Assembly: GCF_023715245.1 (NCBI RefSeq)
Contig: NZ_JAMBNV010000003.1
Coordinates: forward strand, 124,001-188,000
Source: Sporosarcina luteola
Lineage (GTDB): Bacteria > Bacillota > Bacilli > Bacillales_A > Planococcaceae
Length of the DNA: 64,000 nucleotides
Direction: 5' to 3'
Under the pieces are notes generated by a model that did not search any database, was not told where the DNA came from, and saw nothing but the letters and a program-made list of their open reading frames with translations. Position 1 is the first letter of the stretch. Every line of letters begins with the position of its first letter. The position numbers were made by a program, and so were the translations under genes. This document shows positions 32,621 through 40,403 of the stretch, one piece after another.

Positions 32621-33220
32621 ATGACGTTAAAAGAGGAAATTAACAGACCAGTGAAAGCGGATAATCTTATTGTCTTTACATTTTTTCTGCATCTTTTGTT
32701 TGTGTTAGTGGCCAGCTCTGTACCGGAAGGACAGTTCTTTTTTTGGCTGCCCATCAACTTATCATTGGAGGCTTTCATTATGTTCCGTCTCCTCCTATTG
32801 TGGAGACGTTATAGTAAAAGCGAACCGAGGCGGTACAATTCCCTCCAGTTGTATTGGATACTTACCGGACTATCTATTTTTGCAATGATGCCTTTTGTTA
32901 GGGCGGTATATGGTTCGGTAGCTTTTTGGCCTTTCCTGGTCGTTACAGTGTTTTTATTCATAGTGAGTCATTTATGGAAAGAGCGGATTGCTTCAGTTTT
33001 TGTGAATCCCGGCAAAACGAAGCAACTCGTAAAGTGGCCGAAAGCCCTCGCCATCATGATTATCGTAGGGATTGTCATTATGTCTGCGCTGCGCTTCACA
33101 CCGGCACATCCAAACTTGGGACTTAGTGTCTTCGTATATATAATAGGTGGTTTTATGGTTTTTCTTGCAACTCCTTTTTCAATTTCCAAAGAACGAATCG
33201 AAGAGCTGATAGACGAATAA
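32621..33220 (+). CDS. Hypothetical polytopic membrane protein
   Basis: A 199-residue protein with about six hydrophobic segments and short basic loops (RRYSKSEPRRYN, KERIA). The start ATG at 32621 follows AGAGGAG by eight bases; 37 further codons are open upstream without a signal. No family recognised. Composition less AT-rich than its neighbours. Confidence 0.55.
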   Translation: MTLKEEINRPVKADNLIVFTFFLHLLFVLVASSVPEGQFFFWLPINLSLEAFIMFRLLLLWRRYSKSEPRRYNSLQLYWILTGLSIFAMMPFVRAVYGSVAFWPFLVVTVFLFIVSHLWKERIASVFVNPGKTKQLVKWPKALAIMIIVGIVIMSALRFTPAHPNLGLSVFVYIIGGFMVFLATPFSISKERIEELIDE

Positions 33221-33353
33221 GAAATGGTACTAAATGGGGGATTGGATAATGGGGGCTTATCAAGAAATCGATTCTTTACTAAAAACGATAAGAGCAAAGA
33301 AGCCCTAGTCAAGCGGGTGCTGATAATATTGAGGTGCAAAATTAACAATGTCT

Positions 33354-33437
33354 TTACTAACGAGTGCTTCACTTGAAGATCGTTGATCTGCTGGGACTCA
33401 TACATATAGAACTAACGGTGCAGGTTAGTTCAATAAT
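33354..33437 (+). repeat. 'CTAACGGGTGC' spacer motif, first pair
   Basis: CTAACGAGTGCTTCACTTGA followed by AGATCGTTG, and 40 bp on AACTAACGGTGCAGGTTAGTT (self-complementary ends AACTAAC/GTTAGTT, one base over). The 33221-33480 gap otherwise has no gene. Confidence 0.5.
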
Positions 33438-33485
33438 GCATCAATAAGTACTGTTGAAAATATTTCGTTATTTGGAGGTGTTATT

Positions 33486-33701
33486 ATGGTTTTCGAAACA
33501 CTAACAGGACAACTTTCGGTTGTAATTACCCTTGCTTTTGGTACGTTGTTAATTGTTCTATATCCCTTAATAAAGAAGGAAAATAAATACTTTGCATTGT
33601 TTAGTCTTGTGATGGGAGTTATAGTTTTCTTGCTTTTATTATGGTTCACATTCGGCAATGAGGTAATTAGAGAACAGATACTAAAATATGGACTTCAATA
33701 A
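33486..33701 (+). CDS. Small two-helix membrane protein
   Basis: A 71-residue protein with hydrophobic helices at about 9-27 and 40-58. TTGGAGGTG lies seven bases before the ATG. No family recognised. Flanked on both sides by copies of the CTAACGGGTGC spacer motif. Confidence 0.55.
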   Translation: MVFETLTGQLSVVITLAFGTLLIVLYPLIKKENKYFALFSLVMGVIVFLLLLWFTFGNEVIREQILKYGLQ

Positions 33702-33708
33702 AAATATT

Positions 33709-33738
33709 CTTCACTAACGGGTGCTTTACTTGAAGTAG
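33709..33738 (+). repeat. 'CTAACGGGTGC' spacer motif, second copy
   Basis: CTTCACTAACGGGTGCTTTA continuing CTTGAAG; the ends CTTCA and TGAAG are complementary. Nearly identical to the copies at 33354 and 34446. Confidence 0.55.
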
Positions 33739-33788
33739 GATAGTTTAAGTATGGTGTTGAAGTGAATGGGAGAGAGGAAGAGTTTTGA

Positions 33789-34337
33789 GTGCTTAAAGTG
33801 GAGATAAGAAGGCCAAAAATTGAGGACATTAAAGAGTTAAATTCATTTTTTAAAATAGTGATTACTGATACTTTTAATAAAGAAGGTTTAGGCAAGAAGT
33901 TGAAGGATATTAATGATGAAGTCAAAGTTAAGGAAAAATATTTACAAAGTGATTTTGAAAGCAATGGAGAGAAACGATATTTCCTGATTGCTTTAGATGG
34001 TGATAAAATTATTGGTTCAATTGAATATGGTCCAGCAAGTGATCTCATATGTGATTGTACAAACAACGCTTTTAAAGAGCTAAATGAGGTAGGTACATTA
34101 TTTGTTCAGCCGGACTACCAGAGAATGGGGATAGGTAATTTGCTATTGAATAAGATGTATTTTACTTTACAGAGTAAAGGCATAGAAGAATTTTGTTTAG
34201 ATAGTGGATATATTAATGCACAAAAAATCTGGAAAAAGAAATTTGGGGACCCTAATTATTTGTTAAAGGATTATTGGGACAAAGGGTACGATCATATGAT
34301 TTGGAGAATCAAGATTAGCAATTTGCTATTAGGTTGA
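33789..34337 (+). CDS. GNAT family N-acetyltransferase
   Basis: A 182-residue acetyltransferase. The acetyl-CoA-binding motif A is VGTLFVQPDYQRMGIGNLLLNKM (QRMGIG), preceded by GDKIIGSIEYGP for the central beta strands. The start is a GTG at 33789 behind GAGAGAGG. Acceptor substrate unknown. Composition is AT-rich, unlike the GNAT at 42514. A terminator follows. Confidence 0.85.
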   Translation: MLKVEIRRPKIEDIKELNSFFKIVITDTFNKEGLGKKLKDINDEVKVKEKYLQSDFESNGEKRYFLIALDGDKIIGSIEYGPASDLICDCTNNAFKELNEVGTLFVQPDYQRMGIGNLLLNKMYFTLQSKGIEEFCLDSGYINAQKIWKKKFGDPNYLLKDYWDKGYDHMIWRIKISNLLLG

Positions 34338-34369
34338 GAAGTAAGAAAATTAAGTGTTTCTTCAAAAAG

Positions 34370-34405
34370 GTGCATTACTTCAACAACTGGGAATGCACTT
34401 TTTTC
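34370..34405 (+). terminator. Terminator of the GNAT gene
   Basis: GTGCATT pairs with AATGCAC around a 15-base loop and runs into TTTTTTCTTATT. Confidence 0.75.
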
Positions 34406-34445
34406 TTATTCAACTGACTTTTGAGTTTGTGAAGGAATGTACTTA

Positions 34446-34528
34446 AAGTAACGGGTGCTTTACTTGAAGATCGTGGCTGCTAAGACAACGGCTCTTTTTT
34501 CTTCAACTAACAAGGCAGGTTAGCTGAA
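34446..34528 (+). repeat. 'CTAACGGGTGC' spacer motif, third pair
   Basis: GTAACGGGTGCTTTACTTGA plus AGATCGTGG, then 20 bp on the inverted repeat TTCTTCAACTAAC/GTTAGCTGAAGAA. This mirrors the paired arrangement at 33354. A further single copy, ACGGGTGCTTTAGCTCAATA, is at 35074. Confidence 0.55.
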
Positions 34529-34569
34529 GAACAAACTCTAACTGTTTCAAAAAAAAAGGGGGGTATTCA

Positions 34570-35002
34570 TTGCATCCAGCTGAACTAATTGAATTGATCA
34601 TAGTCGGTGGGATTTTACTTGTTATTCTATTAGTTTCTCTTATTTTGAAAGGAAAATGGAGAAAAGTTATTCAGGGATTGGCTATATTATTTTTGGTGTC
34701 TTTTGGTATTTTTTATTTTGTACGTCCAGATTGGATTGATATACAAATTGAAAAAAAAAGTAGGTTATATTCAGATGCATTTGGAAGAACAGTACCCTGG
34801 GGAAACGTGGGAATATAGGATAGTGCCTCATCGTGAGGACGGCTATAAACACCTGAATCCATATTATATAGGCGTAATATTTGATACCGAACCACTAGTG
34901 GAATATAAATATTTCGCCCGTAATAAAAGTGATATTACCCAACGAGGGTGGGTTACACCTGATTTACACGACCTAAAACATTTAGAAGGTTTAGGAGAGT
35001 AA
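34570..35002 (+). pseudogene. Membrane protein gene interrupted by a +1 frame change at an A9 run
   Basis: The 5' part encodes an N-terminus with two transmembrane helices ending ...PDWIDIQIEKK; the 3' part, in the next frame, continues VGYIQMHLEEQYPGETWEY and onward to TPDLHDLKHLEGLGE. The frames meet at nine A (34751-34759). Removing one A joins them into a single 143-residue protein with no other defect. Either a recent frameshift mutation, a sequencing error in a homopolymer, or transcriptional slippage. The start is TTG at 34570 behind AAGGGGGG. Confidence 0.7.
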
Positions 35003-35117
35003 TTACTGTTTATTATGAAGTTTCATCTTCTCTAATTGATTTGAATATTAATCTTCATTATGATCTTTAAATTACGGGTGCTTTAGCTCAATAAGGAAAG
35101 TAAAATATTTCGCAAAT

Positions 35118-35150
35118 AAACGCTCAGATTTGAGCGTTTTTACTTGTTTT
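35118..35150 (+). terminator. Terminator-like hairpin after the frameshifted gene
   Basis: AAACGCTCA pairs with TGAGCGTTT around a three- to four-base loop and is followed by TTACTTGTTTTT. The rest of 35003-35290 holds only the single spacer-motif copy at 35074. Confidence 0.7.
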
Positions 35151-35290
35151 TTATATATCTATTTCACTGTTGAAATAAATGCTGATTAGCCTGTTAGTTA
35201 CGTTGTTAATTGGACTTTTCTCCCCATCAACCGAACCCGTTACTAATTTAGGTGGTCTTCTTTATGATCAAACTTGTGAAATCGCGCCTG

Positions 35291-35797
35291 TTAATTAAAT
35301 AACTCGTCTACTTTATTTTCATCATCCGAATGTTTTTGTATTAACGTTTTTACTTCATCCTCACTTTGCAATCCTGTAAAATCTTCTCCATACCAAGTTT
35401 TTAGTTTATCTTTGGTAATTGTGTATTCTTCGTTCTCAAAATTAAACCTGACCCAATCTGCATTCTGAAGTAAGGTGAATAAAAATGTAGCATTATAAAC
35501 AACAATATCTTTATAATCCTGTTCCGATTCTTCAAGGCTGTAATTCAAAATGATGCCATATGGCTCCTCATCTGTTTTCAGTTCAAATCTTGTAAACTGT
35601 TCTGCATTCTTTAATCGACTTACGATATTCCCTACTGCACTGTTATCCCCAACATAAGCATCCTTATAGTTGAATAAATCCCCGACATAACCGAACTTAA
35701 TGTCAAGAGGTTCTCCGTCCCTGCTTTTTGAATCACACCCACTTACTATCAGAGCAATCAACAGTAAAAAAGATGAAAGTGTACGTATTTTTTTCAT
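35291..35797 (-). CDS. DUF4825-like lipoprotein
   Basis: A 168-residue lipoprotein with signal ending IVSGC. The mature part begins LFNYKDAYVGDNSAVGNIVSRL, the hallmark of DUF4825 proteins (tyrosine-rich YKxxYVGDNSxVGxI), and ends with a charged helix. Such domains also occur at the C-terminus of membrane-bound antirepressor BlaR1-like proteins. The ATG at 35797 is favoured by GAGAGA upstream; 35803 is possible. Role unknown. Confidence 0.75.
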   Translation of the reverse strand: MKKIRTLSSFLLLIALIVSGCDSKSRDGEPLDIKFGYVGDLFNYKDAYVGDNSAVGNIVSRLKNAEQFTRFELKTDEEPYGIILNYSLEESEQDYKDIVVYNATFLFTLLQNADWVRFNFENEEYTITKDKLKTWYGEDFTGLQSEDEVKTLIQKHSDDENKVDELFN

Positions 35798-36064
35798 AAG
35801 CATTCTCTCAAGAATGAATTACCTATTCAACTAAAGGATGCATTTGTTGAATAAGCCGTCTTCTTATAACTCTATTTTAGCACAATATCCCTTGCGCTCT
35901 TCAATAATTTCAATTACTTTAGAATTCTATTCAAGGAGCCATTCCACCTACCAATTAACAAGTATAGTAGCTGTGTAAGTAGCAGAGGGACATAAATTTA
36001 GGTACTGTTGTTGCTTGGCTTAACAATTGTGGTGAGATTTACTTGAACATTGATACATCAACAG

Positions 36065-36100
36065 AAAAGGAGACACAATTCATATGCGAATTGCGTCCCC
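36065..36100 (-). terminator. Terminator of the coat-like gene
   Basis: On the minus strand GGGGACGCAATTC pairs with GAATTGTGTCTCC and is followed by TTTTCTG. Confidence 0.6.
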
Positions 36101-36160
36101 GAATGCTATATTTTCTCTCCATCAATTGGAGCCGTCGCTTCTTGACTACCTTTCTTTTAT

Positions 36161-36565
36161 TCACCAACCCAGCGCCATCCGCAGCGTGCAGCAGCTGCTT
36201 TGGGCGTCGCTGTTCGAGAAGTCGATCTGGATGCCGGAGGGTGTGTAGGACAGATTGTATTTAATGGTTACACCTGTCGAGCGGACGAGCCGCTCAACTT
36301 CTTGTTGGTCCGAACGCTGTGCGGCGTCCATGAGCCTGCGGGCGAAATCATCTGAAGCTGTCAGCGTACCGATGAAAAGATTCGCTTCATTCATCACTTG
36401 CTTGAATCGTTTAGCCGACTCGTTTAATTTCCGCGTATTTACCGGAGGAAAGGGGCTTCTTCCGCCTTGCGGTGTCGGAGTGGGCATAGCCATATATCCT
36501 GGGTGGACCGGCATGAAAGCTTGTTGCCGGGAATTGAAGCCATAAGGAAAAGAGGAATAATACAT
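36161..36565 (-). CDS. Hypothetical protein with Tyr/Pro/Gly-rich N-terminus
   Basis: A 134-residue soluble protein. Residues 1-45 are low-complexity (YYSSFPYGFN, MPTPTPQGG), followed by a helical region FKQVMNEANLFIGTLTASDDFARRLMDAAQRSDQQEVERL and a beta-rich end IKYNLSYTPSGIQIDFS...CCTLRMALGW. The ATG at 36565 is behind GGAGG. The composition suggests a spore-coat or inner-spore protein; not proven. Own terminator downstream. Confidence 0.65.
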   Translation of the reverse strand: MYYSSFPYGFNSRQQAFMPVHPGYMAMPTPTPQGGRSPFPPVNTRKLNESAKRFKQVMNEANLFIGTLTASDDFARRLMDAAQRSDQQEVERLVRSTGVTIKYNLSYTPSGIQIDFSNSDAQSSCCTLRMALGW

Positions 36566-36630
36566 AGGCAACCTCCGCATTTCTTCGATGCCTCAGTATA
36601 TGCCCATTGCGGGGGACTCGTGTTTCTAAC

Positions 36631-37830
36631 TCACGCCCCGATCGTCCGGAGCAGCTTATCCATATCCTCTTTCAATAAAATTTTCGGCACCGGGTAAAGC
36701 GGATTCGCTTCTTGTATCGCGCGCTCCGCCATGAGCGGGATGTCGCTGTCGATAATGCAGTCCACATTCACCGAGATGTCCATCTCTTCATTCAAATCCT
36801 TAATTGCTTGAATGAATTTCATCGCCTTCTCCCTGGTGGATTCGGAAGCTGCGCAAACACCGGCTGCATCAGCCAACTCTGCCAAAGGCTCGTGCACAGA
36901 TTCCCCGTAATAGTCAAGGACATGAGGAAGGATGACGGCATTGGCGAGTCCATGCGGCACGTTGTAAAATCCGCTCAGCGTATGGGCGATAGCATGGACA
37001 TTGCCGACATAGGCACGAGTGAACGCCATTCCTGCGAGATAGGCGGCTTTTTGCATATTTGTGCGTGCGGCTATATTATCCCCATTGGAATAAGCTTCGT
37101 ATAGATTTTCGAAAATGAGCTTCACGGCATCGACGCTCCATTGTCTCGTCTGCTTCGTATTGCTTTTGCCGATGTACGCTTCGACCGCGTGCGTCAGTGC
37201 GTCCATTCCGGTCGTTGACGTGATATGCCTCGGAAGTTTCACGGTGAGCAGCGGATCCAACACTGCGAAATGCGGAATGAGGGCGGTGTCCATGAGCGCA
37301 TATTTCTCATGCGTTTCACTGTTGGAAACGACGCAGGCGAGTGTCGCTTCACTGCCGGTTCCAGCCGTCGTAGGCACTACGAATAGTGGCGGCATTTTTT
37401 TATTCACCTTCAAAATGCCTTTCATTTGGGGAATGGTTTTGCTTGGCCTGGCCAAGCGTGCACCGACCCCTTTCGCACAATCAATCGACGATCCGCCGCC
37501 GAATGCGACAAGACCTTGGCAATCGTTCGCTTTATATAGTTGCAGCGCCTCCTCGATATTATCGATCGTCGGATTCGGGACCGTTTTGTCGTACATGGCA
37601 AACGTGATTCCTTCACGTCGCATTCCATCAAGGAAACCATCCATTAATCCGGTTGCGGCAATCCCTGTATCACTCACAATCAAAACCGTTTCAATGCCTT
37701 CTCGTTTAATCAACCTCGGAAGCTCTGCTAAACTATTTTCCCCTTCTAGTAGCTGGGGTTCCCGCCATGGTAGAAAAAGAGTAGACACTTTCATCACACC
37801 CTGAAAGCTGCGACAATACAATTTGTACAT
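36631..37830 (-). CDS. Iron-containing (group III) alcohol dehydrogenase
   Basis: A 399-residue NAD(P)-dependent dehydrogenase. The nucleotide-binding GGGSSIDCAKGVGA, the TTAGTGSEAT block and the metal site (DALTHAVEAYIG with the His, HAIAHTLSGFYNVPHGLANAVILPHV supplying further His ligands) are all present. It interconverts alcohols and aldehydes. The longer start at 37830 is kept because the LPWREPQLLEGENSL region is usually preceded by a similar basic segment in relatives; the ATG at 37794 is an alternative. Single gene, no partner nearby. Confidence 0.9.
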   Translation of the reverse strand: MYKLYCRSFQGVMKVSTLFLPWREPQLLEGENSLAELPRLIKREGIETVLIVSDTGIAATGLMDGFLDGMRREGITFAMYDKTVPNPTIDNIEEALQLYKANDCQGLVAFGGGSSIDCAKGVGARLARPSKTIPQMKGILKVNKKMPPLFVVPTTAGTGSEATLACVVSNSETHEKYALMDTALIPHFAVLDPLLTVKLPRHITSTTGMDALTHAVEAYIGKSNTKQTRQWSVDAVKLIFENLYEAYSNGDNIAARTNMQKAAYLAGMAFTRAYVGNVHAIAHTLSGFYNVPHGLANAVILPHVLDYYGESVHEPLAELADAAGVCAASESTREKAMKFIQAIKDLNEEMDISVNVDCIIDSDIPLMAERAIQEANPLYPVPKILLKEDMDKLLRTIGA

Positions 37831-37932
37831 GCAAATTCACCATCCCTCAAGTAGATGTAACATTCTAACTATTGTACCTTGAAATGACAGTAAATTGCTA
37901 GAAATTTATTGCAAACTAGCGCCTGAAAAAGA

Positions 37933-38037
37933 TATCGGTCATTTCCAGAGAGTTATCGATCAGTTGCCTAAGATTATCGATCATTTGCACGATGTTATCA
38001 ATCATTTCCCGGAACTTATCGTTCATTTTGAATATTG
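37933..38037. repeat. 21-bp tandem repeat array, copy 3
   Basis: Units beginning TATCGGTCA, TATCGATCA or similar at 37933, 37954, 37975, 37996 and 38017, all 21 bp apart. On the minus strand it reads as open heptads (QMIDNLR and relatives). The usual TTGTGACCTTTGACCTA tail is missing; the array instead runs directly into a GAGCC repeat. Confidence 0.85.
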
Positions 38038-38117
38038 CGAATGAATTGAGCCGCTTGTGCGGAGTTTCGAGCCACCGATTGCGGAGAATAGAGCCACCTT
38101 TTGCGAGACAAAGAGCC
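38031..38117 (+). repeat. Left arm of a long inverted repeat made of GAGCC units
   Basis: GAGCC starts units at 38048, 38069, 38091 and 38113 (spacing 21-22 bp), with GTGCGGAGTTT and TTGCGGAGAA between. The reverse complement of 40200-40265 matches it in about 43 of 50 bases from 38048, and the match extends leftward through GAATATTGCG. Confidence 0.75.
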
Positions 38118-38126
38118 ATTATATAT

Positions 38127-38194
38127 AAAATAACCTCTTGTATACTAAAGTTGCATGCAAATTAGCATGACCCTACTATACAGGAGGTTATTTT
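38127..38194 (+). promoter_or_regulatory. 18-bp-arm hairpin masking a ribosome binding site
   Basis: AAAATAACCTCTTGTATA and TATACAGGAGGTTATTTT pair at 17 of 18 positions plus one G-U, separated by 32 bases that include TTGCATGCAA. The right arm contains AGGAGG, followed by an ATG at 38196. That frame has about 28 codons (VSYRRRILEILYPFMEKRI...) before it runs antisense into the membrane protein gene, so it looks truncated. Confidence 0.55.
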
Positions 38195-38281
38195 TATGGT
38201 TAGTTATCGGAGGAGGATTTTGGAAATACTGTACCCCTTTATGGAAAAGAGAATATCCCTGAGAGTTCTTTACTATGGTAT

Positions 38282-38845
38282 CTATATTTTAGTGTGGTCT
38301 TTACATCTTTTAAACCTAAGAGTTAAAAGTGTTCCAATAACTACTGCTGCAATAAAAATACCATATATATTCCCATTGAAAAACAAGGTGTTCGTGTACT
38401 GATTAATGATACTTCCTCTATATCCTTCTTCGAATGGATTATACGGGTGATTTGATAAAGCGTTTAATTTACTTGAAACATATGTTATTTGCAATATAGT
38501 CCCCATTACAAGTAAAACAATCCCAAACATGATATGTTTTATCAATTCAGATAGTGGTTGCCGTTTAAAGCCTTGATAAATACCTTTACTTAATATAAAT
38601 AATTGGATAAGAAAAATTGGAATTAGGAAGTATAGAACAATGAAACCTATATTCCCATTACCAGAAACCGCTTTATTTGGTCGTGGCTTGAAAGTAACTA
38701 TATCTACAAGGAAGAATAATAATGTACTTGTAATAAGAATAATAATAAAAGTTGTAAATAAGGATTTTTTAGAGTTTGGTTTAATAAACTTATTCCCTAT
38801 AAAAAAAGCATAAATTGAAATGATTAATAAAAATATAGAGTTCAT
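38282..38845 (-). CDS. Hypothetical polytopic membrane protein
   Basis: A 187-residue protein with five hydrophobic segments and a basic C-terminus LRFKRCKDHTKI. AAAGGAGGA precedes the ATG. No family recognised. AT-rich; the only intact gene in the segment bounded by the inverted repeats. Confidence 0.65.
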   Translation of the reverse strand: MNSIFLLIISIYAFFIGNKFIKPNSKKSLFTTFIIILITSTLLFFLVDIVTFKPRPNKAVSGNGNIGFIVLYFLIPIFLIQLFILSKGIYQGFKRQPLSELIKHIMFGIVLLVMGTILQITYVSSKLNALSNHPYNPFEEGYRGSIINQYTNTLFFNGNIYGIFIAAVVIGTLLTLRFKRCKDHTKI

Positions 38846-39182
38846 GCTCGAATCCTCCTTTGCTTTACTTATTAGGTTATAAAAATATTATATAACTACT
38901 TAGCCTATCTAAAAATCTGTAGACAAGGAGAGGGGAGAATTGTGCATGTTACCTCTCTGTGAATGGGTCATTAATTATGGACGTAAAGACCAGCTCGTAA
39001 TCTGTTGGACCGTCTAAGGAATCATCGTGATGTCGTGTGGGCGTTTTTAGTCCATCCAGCAATTCCAATCGACAACAATCAATAGGAACAGAGATCCCCT
39101 CTATTAATGTCCAACAAAAATCCACGCCATTCAAGAACTAATAGAAACGGGTACGATTAGTTAAACCTACAAGCGATAGAAA

Positions 39183-39215
39183 ATAGAAACCCCTCCTAAA
39201 TTATGAAGAGGGGCT
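39183..39215 (-). terminator. Terminator of the decayed peptidase gene
   Basis: CCCCTC pairs with GAGGGG around a 12-base loop, followed on the minus strand by TTTCTATTTTC. Confidence 0.6.
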
Positions 39216-39234
39216 GAGTATTTACAAACTTCCT

Positions 39235-39734
39235 TTAATTTATATAATTTACTAATCCCATTGCCATATCCTTGCTGTTATCGTCCCAGTTTAACCAAAT
39301 GGTACCTGATCCCGCATCTGGATCCTTAATTGCAAACTTTGCCACACTTCTATCATCATATCCAATACCAGCAACAAAATGATAAGGCACATAAGTACCT
39401 TCTCTAATAAAAAAATCAAATCGTAAGCCAGCCGGCTTATCGGACATAATCATGTCTTTGTAATGCTCAAAGTAACCATTGGCTCTATATGACCATACAT
39501 CCCATTTGGTGGCTGTATAGTTTTCCCTTACATGCGTGCGTAATCCTGAGACATATTGGCCCATAGAAGTTCCTGCTATAGTTAGTACCTAGATCACTAT
39601 ACATATGATTGATAAATGACCCTACGGAACTATAGTAAACTGATTTCATCAGACGCTTGAACACTTTTAATTGGTATGCCCCCCAAAATAATTAATAAGG
39701 CTGTGATTAAAAATAACAATTAATGCTTTTTCAA
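39235..39734 (-). pseudogene. Decayed C39-like (papain-fold) peptidase gene
   Basis: Reading on the minus strand, a TTG at 39734 behind AAAGGGAGTG starts a signal peptide (KKH, then one frameshift, LLFLITALLIILGG...KSVQA). After a stop, a second frame gives SSVGSFINHMYSDLGTNYSR. A third shift leads into a 109-codon open stretch, MGQYVSGLRTHVRENYTATK to HFVAGIGYDDRS and KDPDAG. The His-containing HFVAGIGYD and later DP motifs fit C39-like peptidases, but the N-terminal catalytic Cys segment is gone. Multiple frameshifts plus an internal deletion make it a pseudogene. Confidence 0.7.
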
Positions 39735-39875
39735 CTAAACCACTCCCTTTATTTTGATACTTATATAATTCTTCATTATTATCAATAATCCTCCTTTTTA
39801 GAATAAATTTTATATTCAATACTTTCTCGTCAAAGGCACCATTTATTTACTCTTATAACGGGTGTTATGTATACT

Positions 39876-39906
39876 AATATTGAATATGGAATTCATATTC
39901 AATATT
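39876..39906. repeat. 31-bp perfect palindrome
   Basis: AATATTGAATATG and CATATTCAATATT flank GAATT. No gene starts beside it. It may be an orphan operator or the end of a lost element. The 39735-39966 gap otherwise shows nothing. Confidence 0.55.
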
Positions 39907-39966
39907 ATTTTCCGACAAGTTCATAAAAAAAATAATACAAGACTGAACGTTTTTGATAATCGTTAG

Positions 39967-40140
39967 CGTATAATATCCGCGTTTTGTCGGCTGGCCCACC
40001 CAGAAGAAGTGATGAAAAAGGTAGAAGCTAGACTATTACCTCCTTGTCTATCAATTGTGGATGAGGTAATCGATCCGGATGAACTCGTTCGTTGGGCCAT
40101 TGATATAATTGACAAGCAGTTAGAAAATAAGAGATTTTAG
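39967..40140 (+). pseudogene. 3' fragment of an unidentified gene
   Basis: The open end of a coding frame, ...RLAHPEEVMKKVEARLLPPC, then VDEVIDPDELVRWAIDIIDK and QLENKRF, stops at TAG with a proper terminator directly after. VDEVIDP followed by a helix is reminiscent of the C-terminus of acyl-CoA carboxylase carboxyltransferase subunits, held loosely. No start codon or 5' part is present, so it is a remnant. Confidence 0.5.
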
Positions 40141-40186
40141 AACTAAACAGTTGGAGAGGTGAGATTCCAACGGCTGTTTAGTTTGA
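40141..40186 (+). terminator. Terminator of the 3' gene fragment
   Basis: AACTAAACAG pairs perfectly with CTGTTTAGTT and encloses TTGGA/TCCAA; T-rich after. Confidence 0.75.
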
Positions 40187-40199
40187 TTATTAGCCAAGT

Positions 40200-40315
40200 G
40201 GCTCTCTTCTCCGCAAATGGTGGCTCAAAACTCCGCACAGCTGGCTCATTCCGTCCGCAATATTCGCATTTCCCAGAATATATTGTCATTTCGTGATCTT
40301 TGACCTACCGAGTTG
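40200..40315 (-). repeat. Right arm of the GAGCC inverted repeat plus 21-bp-family tail
   Basis: GGCTC at 40200, 40222 and 40243 mirrors the GAGCC units at 38048-38091. Immediately after come TATTCGCATTTCCC and TATTGTCATTTCGTGATCTT then TGACCTACC, the conserved tail of the 21-bp arrays at 12545 and 19052. So two repeat families join here as they do at 38038. Confidence 0.75.
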
Positions 40316-40403
40316 TATGGAAAACACTTAAAATGAAGCAAGGGAATTCCAGCATTTTGGCGTAGTAAGAGTGTTAGGATAAGATTTGAGAGAGGGGACC
40401 GCC

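Noticed and set aside
38949..39134. A 61-codon minus-strand frame
   Set aside because: No start signal and no family pattern; it lies in a decayed segment. Could be a remnant but not supportable as a gene.
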